Source of the DNA: Pseudarthrobacter chlorophenolicus | GTDB taxonomy: Bacteria > Actinomycetota > Actinomycetes > Actinomycetales > Micrococcaceae | Length of the DNA: 64,000 nucleotides | NCBI RefSeq assembly: GCF_000962805.1 | Contig: NZ_JZTW01000002.1 | Location: forward strand, 124,001 to 188,000 | Reading direction: 5' to 3' | In this document: in pieces, positions 16,793 to 29,492 of the stretch | How the letters are laid out: each line of letters opens with the position of its first letter | Numbering within the stretch: position 1 is the stretch's first letter | Notes under the pieces: generated by a model | What the model was told of the DNA's origin: nothing | The model's database searches: none | Seen by the model: only the letters and a program-made list of their open reading frames with translations | Translations under genes and position numbers: made by a program

Positions 16793-18307
16793 TCAGCTTC
16801 CCGAGTGGGCCTGGAGGAAGCTGTACACCTCGGTCTCGTCCACGCCGGGGAACGCGCCGGGCGGCATGGCCGCCAGCAGGTGCGAATGGGCGCGGGCTGA
16901 GGGCCAGGCGTTCCCGGCCCACTCCGACGTCAGCGCTGCCGGCGGACGCTTGCAGCAGTTCGGGTCGGGACAGTTGGAGGTGGCACGGGCTGTCGTCTCA
17001 CGCCCGCGGAACCACTTCACGTGCTGGTAGGGCACCCCGATGCTGAGTGAAAACTCGCCGGTGGCCGACCTCTCGGTCCGCGCGGTGCACCAGTAGGTGC
17101 CGGACGGGGTATCCGTGTACTGGCTGTAGGCACTGAACTTGTCCGGAACGTCGAACACTGCCCGGGAGGTCCAGGCCTTGCAGGAAGGCTGACCCTCAAT
17201 GGCGCCGGTATGGTCCTGCGGAAAGTTCACGCCATCGTTCTCATAGGCCTTGTAGATGATGCCGCTCTGGTGCGTCTTCTGGAAATGCGTGGTGATGCCC
17301 AGGTGCTTGGTGGCCAGGTTGGTGAACCGGTGGGCCGCCGTCTCATAGGAAACGGCGAAAGCGTCCCGGATGTCTTCGACGGCGATTTCCTTGGCGGCCT
17401 TGGCTTTTTGCAGAAATTCCACGGTTGCCTGCTCGGGCAGGAGCAGGGCGGCGGCGAAATAGTTGGTGGCCACCCGCTGGGCCAGGAAGTCGCCGTAGTT
17501 CTTGGGCGTTTCATGCCCCAGGACATAGTGTCCCAGGGCCTGGAGCAGTACGGAGCGGGGATCGTGGTCCTGCCGCTGGCTCTGCGTCAGATAAATTCTG
17601 CGGTTCTTCAAATCGGTCACGGACCGGGTGGAATGCGGCAAATCGCCCACGTGGTACAGGGCAAATCCAAGGTGCGCGGCGATGTCCGCGATGACATGTT
17701 GGCTCAGCGGACCGGCGGTGTAGCCCACCTCTTTGAGGACCTTCTGCGCCTCCGCCTCGTACTCCGGGAAGTAGTTTCCCCGCTCCCGCATCATGGCCCG
17801 CAGCTCACCGTTGGCGCGCCGGGCCTCTTCCGGGGTGGCCACCTGTTCGTTCATCTTCCGCTCGAGCTCATGCAACAGCCCTACCTGCGCCTCCAGCACG
17901 TCCAGCGGAAGCCGCGAACTGATGCGGATTTTCGGCAGGTTCAGGGACTCGTACAGCGGCCCGCGTTGGTACCGTTCCAGCTCGATTTCCAAGGCTGCGC
18001 GGCGGCTGGGCGGTTCGGCGCCCAGCAACTGGTCGATGCTGATGTTCAGCGCCGCGGCCAGGTGCTGCAGAAGTGTCAGCTTGGGCTCGCGCTTGCCGTT
18101 TTCGATCAGGCTGAGCTGGCTGGGGGCGGTCCCGACGGCGGCACTCAGGTCATCGAGCGTGAGCCCGGCTTGTTTGCGCAGGTGTCGGACGCGGCGGCCC
18201 AGCGCAATGATGTCCAGTTCCGCGCCGGCCCCGGAGGACGACGGCGGCAAAACTTCCCTGTTCCAGCTTGTAGGCGACATTTCTGAAGAATACGTGAAGA
18301 AGTGCAT
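16793..18307 (-). CDS. ramB: RamB-type short-chain-fatty-acid transcriptional regulator
   Basis: A 504-aa regulator of the XRE/ScfR group. Residues ~31-90 are a helix-turn-helix (LGRRVRHLRKQAGLTLDDLSAAVG, SQLSLIENGKREPKL). A central DUF955/ImmA-like region has LGHYVLGHE. The C-terminal cysteine-containing ScfR domain has QPSCKAWTSRAVFDVP, GTYWCTARTE and CPDPNCCKRP. In corynebacteria and mycobacteria RamB controls aceA, aceB and acetate genes; here aceA-aceB are directly divergent, which supports the symbol. The start MHFF (18307) has GGAAAG two bases upstream; the ATG ten codons later is an alternative. Confidence 0.9.
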   Translation of the reverse strand: MHFFTYSSEMSPTSWNREVLPPSSSGAGAELDIIALGRRVRHLRKQAGLTLDDLSAAVGTAPSQLSLIENGKREPKLTLLQHLAAALNISIDQLLGAEPPSRRAALEIELERYQRGPLYESLNLPKIRISSRLPLDVLEAQVGLLHELERKMNEQVATPEEARRANGELRAMMRERGNYFPEYEAEAQKVLKEVGYTAGPLSQHVIADIAAHLGFALYHVGDLPHSTRSVTDLKNRRIYLTQSQRQDHDPRSVLLQALGHYVLGHETPKNYGDFLAQRVATNYFAAALLLPEQATVEFLQKAKAAKEIAVEDIRDAFAVSYETAAHRFTNLATKHLGITTHFQKTHQSGIIYKAYENDGVNFPQDHTGAIEGQPSCKAWTSRAVFDVPDKFSAYSQYTDTPSGTYWCTARTERSATGEFSLSIGVPYQHVKWFRGRETTARATSNCPDPNCCKRPPAALTSEWAGNAWPSARAHSHLLAAMPPGAFPGVDETEVYSFLQAHSGS

Positions 18308-18309
18308 TT

Positions 18310-18334
18310 CTTTCCATAGTTTTCCTCTGGAAAG
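18310..18334. promoter_or_regulatory. inverted repeat in the ramB-aceA promoter region
   Basis: Arms CTTTCCA (18310-18316) and TGGAAAG (18328-18334) are separated by 11 bases, immediately upstream of ramB. It may be an operator for RamB or another regulator of the glyoxylate genes, but it also carries the ramB ribosome site. Function not established. Confidence 0.35.
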
Positions 18335-18456
18335 GGGGTCGATAGTGCTGAAAAGTAGTTCTCACGGAAAGAAACACCGCACCGGATAAGCCGGTGGGAA
18401 ACTCAACGACGCGGTTCCCACCTACTCCCTCCGGAGCTCAATCAAGGAGATCAACG

Positions 18457-19773
<1,317 letters not shown>

Positions 19774-19793
19774 AACCCAGCTTGTCCCGCTCG

Positions 19794-19852
19794 TTGCTCT
19801 ATCACTTTTGGTCCCTAAAAGGCCCCCTTGGCAACCAAAAGTGATAGAGCAA
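19794..19852. repeat. dispersed palindrome, copy A (aceA-aceB gap)
   Basis: Perfect 19-bp arms (19794-19812, 19834-19852) around a 21-base spacer beginning CCCTAAAAG. The left arm and spacer start match the element at 29493-29553, which has the same spacer length. It occupies most of the intergenic gap and might attenuate read-through into aceB. Confidence 0.85.
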
Positions 19853-19874
19853 CCGGGGTTACCAGGAGATTCCC

Positions 19875-21527
<1,653 letters not shown>

Positions 21528-21626
21528 CCGGCCGCAGCTGTCCGTACTTCCGTCCGCCGGGCCGGCACGCCCTTCGCAACAGGCCCCTCCGAAATCCGGA
21601 GGGCCGGCCCGGCAACGGAACCCTTT

Positions 21627-21663
21627 GAGGGATGGCATCCAACAACGTTGGATGCCATCCCTC
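21627..21663. terminator. bidirectional hairpin terminator
   Basis: Perfect 17-bp arms (21627-21643, 21647-21663) with a 3-base loop and a following GCGTTT, between convergent aceB and the CynX-like transporter. Confidence 0.85.
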
Positions 21664-21708
21664 GCGTTTAAGGCTTTAGGGCGTGAACGTCCGACGGCGG
21701 CACGCGCC

Positions 21709-22905
21709 TCAGCTGCCCCGCGGCACCTTGCGGACGGAGAGGGTGGTGCTGACGAAGAAGGTCAGCACCGAGGCCAGGATGACCAGCAATGCCGGCGTCC
21801 AGGACTCCGAGACATCATGGACGAAACCCACCAGGGGCGGGGCAACCGCGGCGAGGCAGTAGCCCAGGCCTTGCACGGTGGCGGACATCCTGCCCGCCAT
21901 GGCCTGGTTCCGGGCCAGCCGGATGATGGCGATGAAAATGATGGTGATGCCGCCGCCTTGGGCGATTCCGCCGCAGGTGGACCACAGCCACCACAGCTGC
22001 GGCATCAGCAGCAGGCCGGCCGGGACGGCCGTCCACAACACGCCCAGGGTGACCGCCACCGCCGTCGTACTCATGTATTTGGCGGCGAACGGCACGCCGA
22101 GCCCGCCCACGATGGCGAGGATCTGGAAGATGGAGGACGCCGCACCGGCTTCCGCGGCGGACATGCCCAGCTCATCGTGCAGATAGGTGGGCAGCCAGGC
22201 GGTGACCCCGTAGTAGGAGAAGGCCTGGCCGCCGAAGCCGGCCGTCAGGCCAAAGGTGATCCAGCCGGTTCCGGCCACCGGCGGCAGTTTGGCCTCGGCG
22301 GCGTCCCCGGCAGCGGAGACGAAGAGTGCGGTACGCGGGCCTACTGCCAACGTCCACACGACGATAGCGGCCACGGCCAGGAGGGCCACCGACGCCAGGG
22401 CGGCACGCCAGCCGGTCCACTCAGCCAGGGGCGCCATGGCCACGGATGTCAGGAATGAACCGATGTTCAGGGCAGCGGTGTAGATGCCCATGGCGGTCCC
22501 CTGCCGCCAGGGCGAGAAGTCTCGGCGGATGATGAGCGGCACGGCAATGTTGCCTACCGTGATGGCCAGGCCAATGATCACGGTGCCCGCCACCACCAGG
22601 GCAGGTCCCCCGGCGGACCGAACCAGCACGCCCGCCAGGACGCCCAGGATGGTGAGGCTCACGGCAAACTCGGCGCCGAACTTCCTCGCGGCCAGGGACG
22701 CCAGCGGCGAGGCGAGCGAGAAGCACAGCACGGGAATGCTGGTCAGAAGTCCCAGCACCACAGGGGAGAAATGCAGTTCTGCCTGCATGGGACCCACCAC
22801 CGGCGCGACGGCCACGAACGGCCCGCGCAGGTTCAGTGCCAGCAGGCCAATGCAGGCGAGCAGGATCCAGCTGGCAGGAATACGGGAAAACAGCCGGCCG
22901 CTCAC
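21709..22905 (-). CDS. CynX/NimT-family MFS transporter
   Basis: A 398-aa permease with about 12 hydrophobic segments. The opening LLALNLRGPFVAVAPVVGPM and the later LTSIPVLCFSLASPLASLAARKFG are typical of the CynX/NimT group (cyanate, 2-nitroimidazole and related drugs). RRDFSPWRQGTAMGIYTAALNIGS follows. The start is GTG at 22905 with no strong ribosome site, so it is uncertain. Substrate unknown. Confidence 0.85.
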   Translation of the reverse strand: MSGRLFSRIPASWILLACIGLLALNLRGPFVAVAPVVGPMQAELHFSPVVLGLLTSIPVLCFSLASPLASLAARKFGAEFAVSLTILGVLAGVLVRSAGGPALVVAGTVIIGLAITVGNIAVPLIIRRDFSPWRQGTAMGIYTAALNIGSFLTSVAMAPLAEWTGWRAALASVALLAVAAIVVWTLAVGPRTALFVSAAGDAAEAKLPPVAGTGWITFGLTAGFGGQAFSYYGVTAWLPTYLHDELGMSAAEAGAASSIFQILAIVGGLGVPFAAKYMSTTAVAVTLGVLWTAVPAGLLLMPQLWWLWSTCGGIAQGGGITIIFIAIIRLARNQAMAGRMSATVQGLGYCLAAVAPPLVGFVHDVSESWTPALLVILASVLTFFVSTTLSVRKVPRGS

Positions 22906-23053
22906 GGGGCGGAAACAGGGAACAGGAAGTCACTCATCACCTTCATTGCTATCACGCCGCGCAGGGGGCCAGGTTCCCGGCGGCACCGCGTGACCCCCAG
23001 GCTTAGGATGAACCTGCCCCCTCAACGGACACCGCGAAGGACAGGACACCGCC

Positions 23054-24013
23054 ATGCCGCACCGCCTTGCCATCCTCGACGACTACCAGGACGTGGCCCA
23101 TGGCTACGCCGACTGGGCGGCCCTGGAAGCGGAAGGGGTCAAAGTTTCCACGTTCCGCGAACCCTTCGCCTCGCAGGATGCGTTGGTTTCGGCGCTCGCT
23201 GGCTCCACCATCGTGATCGCCATGCGGGAACGGACCGCATTCCCGCGCGAGGTGTTCGAGAAACTGCCCGCCCTCGAACTGCTGGTGACCACGGGGATGG
23301 CCAATGCGTCCATCGACGTCGCCGCAGCCACTGACCACGGCGTCACGGTCTGCGGAACACCGGGGTCACCAACGGCAGCCCCGGAGCTGACCTGGGCGCT
23401 GCTCCTGGCCATCGCACGGCACCTTCCGGCCGAAGAAAGCTCGCTGAGGGCGGGCTCCTGGCAGAAGACCGTAGGGGTTGAACTGGCAGGCAAGACCCTG
23501 GGCGTGGTGGGGCTGGGCAAGATCGGCCGCCGGATCGCGGGCTACGGCCAGGCGTTCGGCATGGAGGTGGTGGCGTGGAGCCAGAACCTCACAGCCGAGG
23601 CAGCGGCGGAGGCCGGGGTGCGGCTGGTGACAAAGGAGGAGCTGTTCCGCGTGTCCGACGTCGCCACCCTGCACCTGCGGCTCTCCCCGCGATCGGAGAA
23701 CACTGTTGGAGAACAGGAACTGAGGCTGCTCGGGCCGGAGGGGATCCTGGTGAACACCGCCCGCGGCCCCCTCGTGGACCAGGAGGCGCTGATCCGGGCA
23801 CTGAACGAAGGCTGGATCCGCGGCGCCGCCCTGGACGTTTTCGACCAGGAGCCCCTGCAGGCCGGCCATCCGCTGCTGGCAGCCCCGAACACCGTCCTGT
23901 CGCCGCACCTGGGCTATGTCACGCAGGAAAGCTACCGGCAGTTCTACGGCGGCGCGTTCGAGGACGTCACCGCCTGGCTGGCCGGCTCCCCCATCCGCAC
24001 CATTGCCCCCTGA
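23054..24013 (+). CDS. D-2-hydroxyacid dehydrogenase family protein
   Basis: A 319-aa NAD(P)-dependent dehydrogenase. The Rossmann motif is GVVGLGKIGRRIAGYG; catalytic residues appear in NTARGPLVDQEAL (Arg), DVFDQEPL (Glu) and SPHLGYVT (His). The N-terminal part (LAILDDYQDVAHGYADW) is typical of a subgroup often annotated as phosphoglycerate dehydrogenase-like. The substrate cannot be deduced. The next gene starts 15 bases later, so they may be co-transcribed. Confidence 0.9.
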   Translation: MPHRLAILDDYQDVAHGYADWAALEAEGVKVSTFREPFASQDALVSALAGSTIVIAMRERTAFPREVFEKLPALELLVTTGMANASIDVAAATDHGVTVCGTPGSPTAAPELTWALLLAIARHLPAEESSLRAGSWQKTVGVELAGKTLGVVGLGKIGRRIAGYGQAFGMEVVAWSQNLTAEAAAEAGVRLVTKEELFRVSDVATLHLRLSPRSENTVGEQELRLLGPEGILVNTARGPLVDQEALIRALNEGWIRGAALDVFDQEPLQAGHPLLAAPNTVLSPHLGYVTQESYRQFYGGAFEDVTAWLAGSPIRTIAP

Positions 24014-24028
24014 CCCCGGAGGATACAC

Positions 24029-24562
24029 ATGAGCCACACCATCCGCCGCGCCACCACGGACGACGCCGGCGCGCTGGCTGAACTGGCGGCCGTCACCTTT
24101 CCGCTGGCCTGCCCGCCGTCATCGTCGCCGGAGGACATCGCGGCGCACATTGCGAACACGCTCAGCGAAGATCACTTCCGCCGCTACCTCGCGGACCCGG
24201 ACATCACCATCCTGGTCCTGGACAGCGGCGACCGGCTCAACGGCTACAGCCTGCTGGTGGACCGGCCGGCGTCTGACCCGGACGTCGCCTCGGCCCTGAC
24301 GCTCACGCCGTCGGTGGAGCTCAGCAAGTGCTACGTGCATCCCGAACACCACGGGCTGGGTGCCGCCGCCGAACTGATGCACGCCAGCGTACAGGCAGCC
24401 GCCGAAGCTGGCCGGGCCGGGATCTGGCTGGGTGTCAACAGCCAGAATGCCCGTGCCATCCGCTTCTACGGCAAGTCCGGGTTCCGGAAGGTGGGCACCA
24501 AGTCCTTCCGGCTGGGCAACACCGTGGAGCATGACTTCGTCCTGGAACGCGCCCTCCCGTAG
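24029..24562 (+). CDS. GNAT-family N-acetyltransferase
   Basis: A 177-aa acetyltransferase. VELSKCYVHPEHHGLGAAAELM forms the acetyl-CoA-binding strand-turn-helix (Q/RxxGxG/A-like), and WLGVNSQNARAIRFYGKSGFRKVG is the classic C-terminal GNAT motif. GGAGGATACAC precedes the ATG. Small-molecule or protein substrate unknown; probably co-transcribed with the dehydrogenase gene before it. Confidence 0.9.
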   Translation: MSHTIRRATTDDAGALAELAAVTFPLACPPSSSPEDIAAHIANTLSEDHFRRYLADPDITILVLDSGDRLNGYSLLVDRPASDPDVASALTLTPSVELSKCYVHPEHHGLGAAAELMHASVQAAAEAGRAGIWLGVNSQNARAIRFYGKSGFRKVGTKSFRLGNTVEHDFVLERALP

Positions 24563-24566
24563 GCAC

Positions 24567-26747
24567 TCACGCGCCTGGCTGGTTCAGGCCGCCATGCTCT
24601 GAAGCGGCCTCCGGGCTTCCCGGCGGGTAGGCCAGTGGCGGGCGCGGCTGGGCCAGCAGCTTCAATCCCGGGGGAAGTCCTTCTATGCTGCCGCTGGTAC
24701 CGGAGGCGGTGATGGTCACGCGGGACGAATCCAGCAGGACGTTTTCGGCCCTGAACGCGCCCACGGTGTCCGGGAGGATCGGCGCCAGGTGCACCACCCC
24801 GCGGGTAAAGACGGGGTCGAAGCGGAGAAGGATCCGCGCCAGCTGGACCGGCGCCGCGGCAGCCCACGCCTGCGGCGAACAGGCGGTGGGATACGGCACG
24901 GGGCCGGGGAACTCACCGCGGTCGAAGCCGCAGAAGAGTTCGGGCAGGCGGTTGTCGAAATGTTCGGCTGCCTCGAAGACCCCGAGGGCCACCCGCTTCG
25001 CCTCGTCCACGAACCCGTAACGCATCAGGCCGGTGGCCACCATGGCGGTATCGTGCGGCCAGACGGACCCGTTGTGGTAGCTGACAGGGTTGTAGGCCCC
25101 CATGTCAGAGGCGAGCGTGCGGATGCCCCACCCCGTGAACATCTGGGGGGACATCAGGTGCTCCATCACGGACTGCGCCTTGTCCCGGTCCACGATCCCG
25201 GAGAAGAGGCAGTGCCCGATGTTGGAGGTCAGGGCGTCCACCGGGCGCTTGTCCTTGTCCAGGGCGACGGCGAAATAGCCTTTGTCCGGCAGCCAGAACT
25301 TCTTGTTGAACTCCTCCTTGAAGGCTGCTGCCTTGGCGGCCCAGTGGTGTTCCAGTTCTGAGTCCCCGCCCCAGTGCGCCAGCAGGGAGCGGCCAAGATA
25401 GGCCGAGTAGACGTAGGCCTGCACTTCGCAGAGGGCGATGGGTGGTTCGGCGATAGTCCCGTCGGCGAAGTTAATGCCGTCCCAGGAGTCCTTCCAGCCC
25501 TGGTTGACCAACCCGTGGTCGTTGGGGCGCAGATATTCGACGAATCCGTCTCCGTCCCGGTCACCGTACTTTTCGATCCATTCCAGGGCCCGGTCCGCAT
25601 GGCTGAGCAGCGGCTGGATGACGTCCTTGGACAGGCCCCAGCGGCTGAGTTCACCGAGGACGGCCACGAACAGCGGCGTGGCATCCGCGGTGCCGTAGTA
25701 CGCGGTGCCACCCAGTGACAGTCCCGCTGTCACCCCGAGCCGGACCTCGTGCGGGATGCGGCCGGGTTCCTCCTCGGAGTCGTTGTCCACCTTCTTTCCC
25801 TGGATGCCGGCCAGGGTCTGCAGCGTGCCCAGGGCGAGGTTGGGGTTGACCATCAGGCTCATGTAGGAAGTGAGCAGCGAGTCCCTGCCGAACAGGGCCA
25901 TGAACCACGGTGCCCCGGCGGCGACGGCTGCCCGGTCCGGATGGTGGGGATCGAAGATGCGCAACGCGCCGAGGTCGCTTTGGCTGCGGTTGAGCAGGTC
26001 CTGGAGGCTGGCGTCCTCGATCCTGATCCGCGGCACGCCTTCTTCCCAGTCGAGGTGCCGGCGCACGCCTTCGCGGTGGTGTGGCAACTGCCCCTCGCGG
26101 AATGGTTTGTCCGGTGCGTCACCGTTGACCAGGGGGACCACGATGATACTCGTGGTCCACTTCCCCCGGGCCGGAACGCTGACGCGGAAGCGCAGGCCTT
26201 CGGTGCTGACCTCGGCCCCCTTGGCGCCGACGGCTGTTCCGCGCTGTTGGCCATGCCGCCCGGCCTCGATGATGAGTTTGCCGTCCGTGACGGCCCGGGT
26301 GGTGTCGTCGGTGCCGGTGTCCCGGCCGCCCTTGACGTCGAACAGGTCCGCCTGATCGGCCTGGACCTGCAGCTCGATCTCGCACTCCACGGGTTCGGCA
26401 GCGTAGTTCTCCAAGGTGATGTCGTCCTGCATGCCCGGTCCGATATGCCGGACCTGGCGGACTACCAGCGGGCTGTCGAACCTGCCGCCGGGCCATTTTG
26501 CCCGGCCAACAAAGATTGCCTCGAACGGCTGCGGCCGCTGGGCTGTCAGGGGTTCGCGCAGTGCGCCGTTGATGCGCAGGACCCAGCCCGAGACGATGCG
26601 CGTGTCCTGGAAGAACGCACCGTTCGTGCCGCCGTCGGCCGTGATGTCCCCGCTTCCGGACGAGATGCAGAAGGAGGAGCCCTCCAGGACGGTGACTGAT
26701 CCGGAATCGGACACAGATGCTTCGTTATCGGCGTTCCAGGCGGTCAT
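24567..26747 (-). CDS. glycogen-debranching-type protein (amylo-alpha-1,6-glucosidase family)
   Basis: A 726-aa protein with an N-terminal glycogen-debranching N domain (residues ~15-250; DITADGGTNGAFFQDTRIVSG) and a C-terminal (alpha/alpha)6 glycosidase region. Visible catalytic-domain segments are WFMALFGRDSLLTSYMSL, GGTAYYGTADATPLFV, the NQGWKDSWDGINFADG segment and NGSVWPHDTAMVATGLMRYG. It probably acts on alpha-glucan or related glycosides in the cytoplasm. A GT4 gene lies just upstream on the same strand, so the two may form a small carbohydrate operon. Confidence 0.85.
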   Translation of the reverse strand: MTAWNADNEASVSDSGSVTVLEGSSFCISSGSGDITADGGTNGAFFQDTRIVSGWVLRINGALREPLTAQRPQPFEAIFVGRAKWPGGRFDSPLVVRQVRHIGPGMQDDITLENYAAEPVECEIELQVQADQADLFDVKGGRDTGTDDTTRAVTDGKLIIEAGRHGQQRGTAVGAKGAEVSTEGLRFRVSVPARGKWTTSIIVVPLVNGDAPDKPFREGQLPHHREGVRRHLDWEEGVPRIRIEDASLQDLLNRSQSDLGALRIFDPHHPDRAAVAAGAPWFMALFGRDSLLTSYMSLMVNPNLALGTLQTLAGIQGKKVDNDSEEEPGRIPHEVRLGVTAGLSLGGTAYYGTADATPLFVAVLGELSRWGLSKDVIQPLLSHADRALEWIEKYGDRDGDGFVEYLRPNDHGLVNQGWKDSWDGINFADGTIAEPPIALCEVQAYVYSAYLGRSLLAHWGGDSELEHHWAAKAAAFKEEFNKKFWLPDKGYFAVALDKDKRPVDALTSNIGHCLFSGIVDRDKAQSVMEHLMSPQMFTGWGIRTLASDMGAYNPVSYHNGSVWPHDTAMVATGLMRYGFVDEAKRVALGVFEAAEHFDNRLPELFCGFDRGEFPGPVPYPTACSPQAWAAAAPVQLARILLRFDPVFTRGVVHLAPILPDTVGAFRAENVLLDSSRVTITASGTSGSIEGLPPGLKLLAQPRPPLAYPPGSPEAASEHGGLNQPGA

Positions 26748-26807
26748 CCGGGACTCCCCTCTCCAGCGACGAGGTGCTGCCCTGGGAATCCGGGAAGCAC
26801 CGTTGCC

Positions 26808-27869
26808 CTATCGATTCTGGTCCACCGCGGCGGCATGCGGAACCCCCGCCGTAAGCCTCCTTTCAATCAGTTCGGTGTATAGCCGCAGGTGGTCCGCCAC
26901 CATGCGCTCCGCACTGAAGCGGCCCTGCACCGCGCTGCGGCACACTGCCCTGTCCAGGGCGGCCGCGGCCGGAACGAAGGACGCCAGTTGTTCGGTCCCG
27001 CCCAGGAATCCTGTCCGGCCGTGCTCCACAATCTCCGGCGCGGACCCCACAGCCGTTCCAATCACCGGCGTTCCGGTGGCGAGGGCCTCGATCATGACCA
27101 GGCCGAACGGTTCGGACCATTGGATGGGGTTAAGGAATGCCACCGCCTCCCCCATGAGCCGGTACTTGGCCGCGTCATCCACCTCCCCCACGAAGTCCTC
27201 GTTGGTGCCCAGCATGGGTTCAACAACGTCCCGGAAATAGCGCACCTCTTCCGGTTCCCGCATCTTCACCGCGATCTTCAGGTGCATCCCCGCCTTCCGG
27301 GCAATGCTGATGGCTTCCAGCAGGCCTTTGTCCGGGCAGGACCGGCCCACAAAGCACAAGTAGCCGCCCCGTCCCGTTCCCACCGGAACCGCCGCCAGGT
27401 CCATCCCGTGGTGGATCACCCGGGTGACGGGTACGCCGGGAGCATGCGCGGCCTGGTCCCGGGAGATGGCGATCACTGCCCCGGCCCGGGCAATGGCCCG
27501 GTAAATGTCGGCCGCCTGGGCATGCAGGGGGCCGTGGATGGTGGTCACCACCGGAACGCGCCCGGGCCGGTGCACATAGAGGGGGCCGGCAAGGGTGTGG
27601 TCATGGATGATGTCCACGTCCGCCAGCCCCTCATAGGCCCTGACCACATGGCTGAGCTCCGACAGGCTGGTGCCCATGCCCGAATAGTCTGCCGGGCGCA
27701 TGCCGGGAACAAGGGGCACCGGGCAGGTACTTTCCGTAGGGGCAGCCAGGAACACCTCGTGGCCGCCGGCGGCGAAGCCCCGGGCGAGGGTGTCCACCAC
27801 CCGTTCCGTCCCGCCGTAGGTAGCCGGCGGAACAGGAATCCAAGGTCCTGAAACCAGGCCAATCCGCAT
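26808..27869 (-). CDS. GT4-family glycosyltransferase
   Basis: A 353-aa GT-B glycosyltransferase. The N-terminal domain has WIPVPPATYGGTERVVDTLA, HDHTLAGPLYV and TTIHGPLH. The C-terminal nucleotide-sugar domain has YLCFVGRSCPDKGL and the EX7E-type motif EPFGLVMIEALATGTPVIGT. The ATG at 27869 (MRIGL) follows GGAGG; the earlier start in frame has none. Donor and acceptor unknown. It lies 60 bases upstream of the debranching-type gene. Confidence 0.9.
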   Translation of the reverse strand: MRIGLVSGPWIPVPPATYGGTERVVDTLARGFAAGGHEVFLAAPTESTCPVPLVPGMRPADYSGMGTSLSELSHVVRAYEGLADVDIIHDHTLAGPLYVHRPGRVPVVTTIHGPLHAQAADIYRAIARAGAVIAISRDQAAHAPGVPVTRVIHHGMDLAAVPVGTGRGGYLCFVGRSCPDKGLLEAISIARKAGMHLKIAVKMREPEEVRYFRDVVEPMLGTNEDFVGEVDDAAKYRLMGEAVAFLNPIQWSEPFGLVMIEALATGTPVIGTAVGSAPEIVEHGRTGFLGGTEQLASFVPAAAALDRAVCRSAVQGRFSAERMVADHLRLYTELIERRLTAGVPHAAAVDQNR

Positions 27870-28086
27870 CCTGACCTCCCAGGTGAGACGGGCCAGACTC
27901 CCCAGTGGGCCGGGCGCCACCCCGCCGCGGCACGTCTAGCCGAGGTGGAGTGCTTGGGTATATTCGGCCCTCTGCTGGACCCCTGATCAGACTATTGCGC
28001 AGGATGCGTCGGCCCACAATACCTACCGTGTGGTATCTCATACCGGGTTCCGGAATGGCGGCACAACCGCACCGGTTATGCAGTCC

Positions 28087-28785
28087 ATGAAGATTGAGAT
28101 CTGGTCCGACGTTGCCTGCCCGTGGTGTTTCATTGGCAAGCGCCGCTTCGAAGCGGCCCTGGCTGAGTTCCCGCACCGCGAGTCGGTCGAGGTGCAGTGG
28201 CGCAGCTACCAGCTGGACCCCGGCCTCCCCGAACACTACGACGGCACCGAACTCGAGTACCTCAGCACCCGCAAGGGCATGGCCCCGCAGCAGGTCTCCC
28301 AGATGTTCGAACACGTTGCGGAGCAGGCCAGGGGTGAAGGCCTGGAGTACCGGTTCGACAACGTGGTGGTGGCCAACAGCTTCACCGCGCACCGCCTCAT
28401 CCACCTGGCCGCCGCACACGGCAAGCAGGACCCGGCCAAGGAGCGCCTGCTCAGCGACCACTTCGAGCATGGCAAGGACATCGGCAGCCAGGCTTACCTC
28501 ACCGCGCTGGGCAGCGACCTCGAAATTCCGGACGCCGAAGTGGAGGCGCTTTTCACCACCGACAAGTACGCCGACGACGTCCGCAATGATTTTGAGGAAG
28601 GCCGTGCCCTCGGCATCAACGGGGTCCCCTTCTTTGTCATCGACCGGAAATTCGGCCTCTCGGGGGCGCAGCCCACAGAGACGTTCACCGCCGCCCTCAA
28701 CCAGGCCTGGCAGGACGCCAATCCCCTGGTGCTGGTAAATTCCGGCGACGGCGAAGCCTGCGGCCCGGACGGCTGCAGCGTCTGA
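28087..28785 (+). CDS. DsbA-family oxidoreductase (FrnE-like)
   Basis: A 232-aa cytoplasmic thioredoxin-fold protein. The active site is CPWC (Cys11, Cys14) in SDVACPWCFIGKRRF. ANSFTAHRLIHLAAAHGKQ and GINGVPFFVIDRKFGLSGAQ are typical of the FrnE/2-hydroxychromene-isomerase-like branch. No signal peptide, so it acts inside the cell, probably in thiol-disulfide chemistry. An unusual C-terminal CGPDGC adds two further cysteines. The ATG at 28087 is chosen by homology; no ribosome site is clear. Confidence 0.88.
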   Translation: MKIEIWSDVACPWCFIGKRRFEAALAEFPHRESVEVQWRSYQLDPGLPEHYDGTELEYLSTRKGMAPQQVSQMFEHVAEQARGEGLEYRFDNVVVANSFTAHRLIHLAAAHGKQDPAKERLLSDHFEHGKDIGSQAYLTALGSDLEIPDAEVEALFTTDKYADDVRNDFEEGRALGINGVPFFVIDRKFGLSGAQPTETFTAALNQAWQDANPLVLVNSGDGEACGPDGCSV

Positions 28786-28841
28786 TCCGGCTACCGGCGG
28801 GGCACTCACCGTTTAGTGACACATCGCGGTAAAGTGTCTGT

Positions 28842-29492
28842 ATGCCCAGGATTTCAGCGGCCACCAACGCAGCACAACGCGCCGACACCCAACGCCGCAT
28901 CCTGACGGCCTTCGGCGAACTGCTCTTCTCGCACGGCCTGCCTGGGCTGACCATGACCGATGTTGCCCGGCACGCCGGGGTGGGGCGCACCGCCGTGTAC
29001 AACTACTACGCGGACATCGAAGAGCTGCTCATCTCATACGCCCTGGAGGAGACGGAAAAGTTCCTCACGGAGCTGCGGGACGCGCTCAGCCGGCTGGACA
29101 ATCCGGTGGAGCGGCTGGCCCTGTACGTGCGCGCGCAGGTGGAGGACCTCACCCGGCGCCACCTGCCGCCCGGACCCGCCATGGGCGCTGTGCTCTCGCC
29201 GTCGTCCTTTGCCAAACTTGCCGACCATGTCGGTGAGCTGAGCGTCCTCCTGCAGGGCATCCTGCGTGACGGCATGGACCAGGGCTACCTGCCTGCCGCC
29301 GATGTGGGCCAGCAGTCGCAGCTGATTTTGGGCACCCTGTCCTCGAGCGCGGCCAGGGGCAGCGACGAGCCCGCGGAGCTGGAAGCGCGGGTGGCGCGGA
29401 CCGTACGGTTCATCCAGCTGGGTGCCGGGGCAAGGTTCGACGACGACGGCCGGCCCGTGCGGTTGGCTCCGCTTCGCGCCGTGGCCGGCTGA
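28842..29492 (+). CDS. TetR family transcriptional regulator, possibly leaderless
   Basis: A 216-aa regulator. Helix-turn-helix: FSHGLPGLTMTDVARHAG followed by VGRTAVYNYYADIEELLISYA. Upstream, GACAC and GTGTC (28818-28822, 28834-28838) form an inverted repeat around the -10-like TAAAGT (28830-28835). That -10 would put transcription start at or next to the ATG (28842), suggesting a leaderless, autorepressed mRNA. Regulated genes are not evident. Confidence 0.88.
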   Translation: MPRISAATNAAQRADTQRRILTAFGELLFSHGLPGLTMTDVARHAGVGRTAVYNYYADIEELLISYALEETEKFLTELRDALSRLDNPVERLALYVRAQVEDLTRRHLPPGPAMGAVLSPSSFAKLADHVGELSVLLQGILRDGMDQGYLPAADVGQQSQLILGTLSSSAARGSDEPAELEARVARTVRFIQLGAGARFDDDGRPVRLAPLRAVAG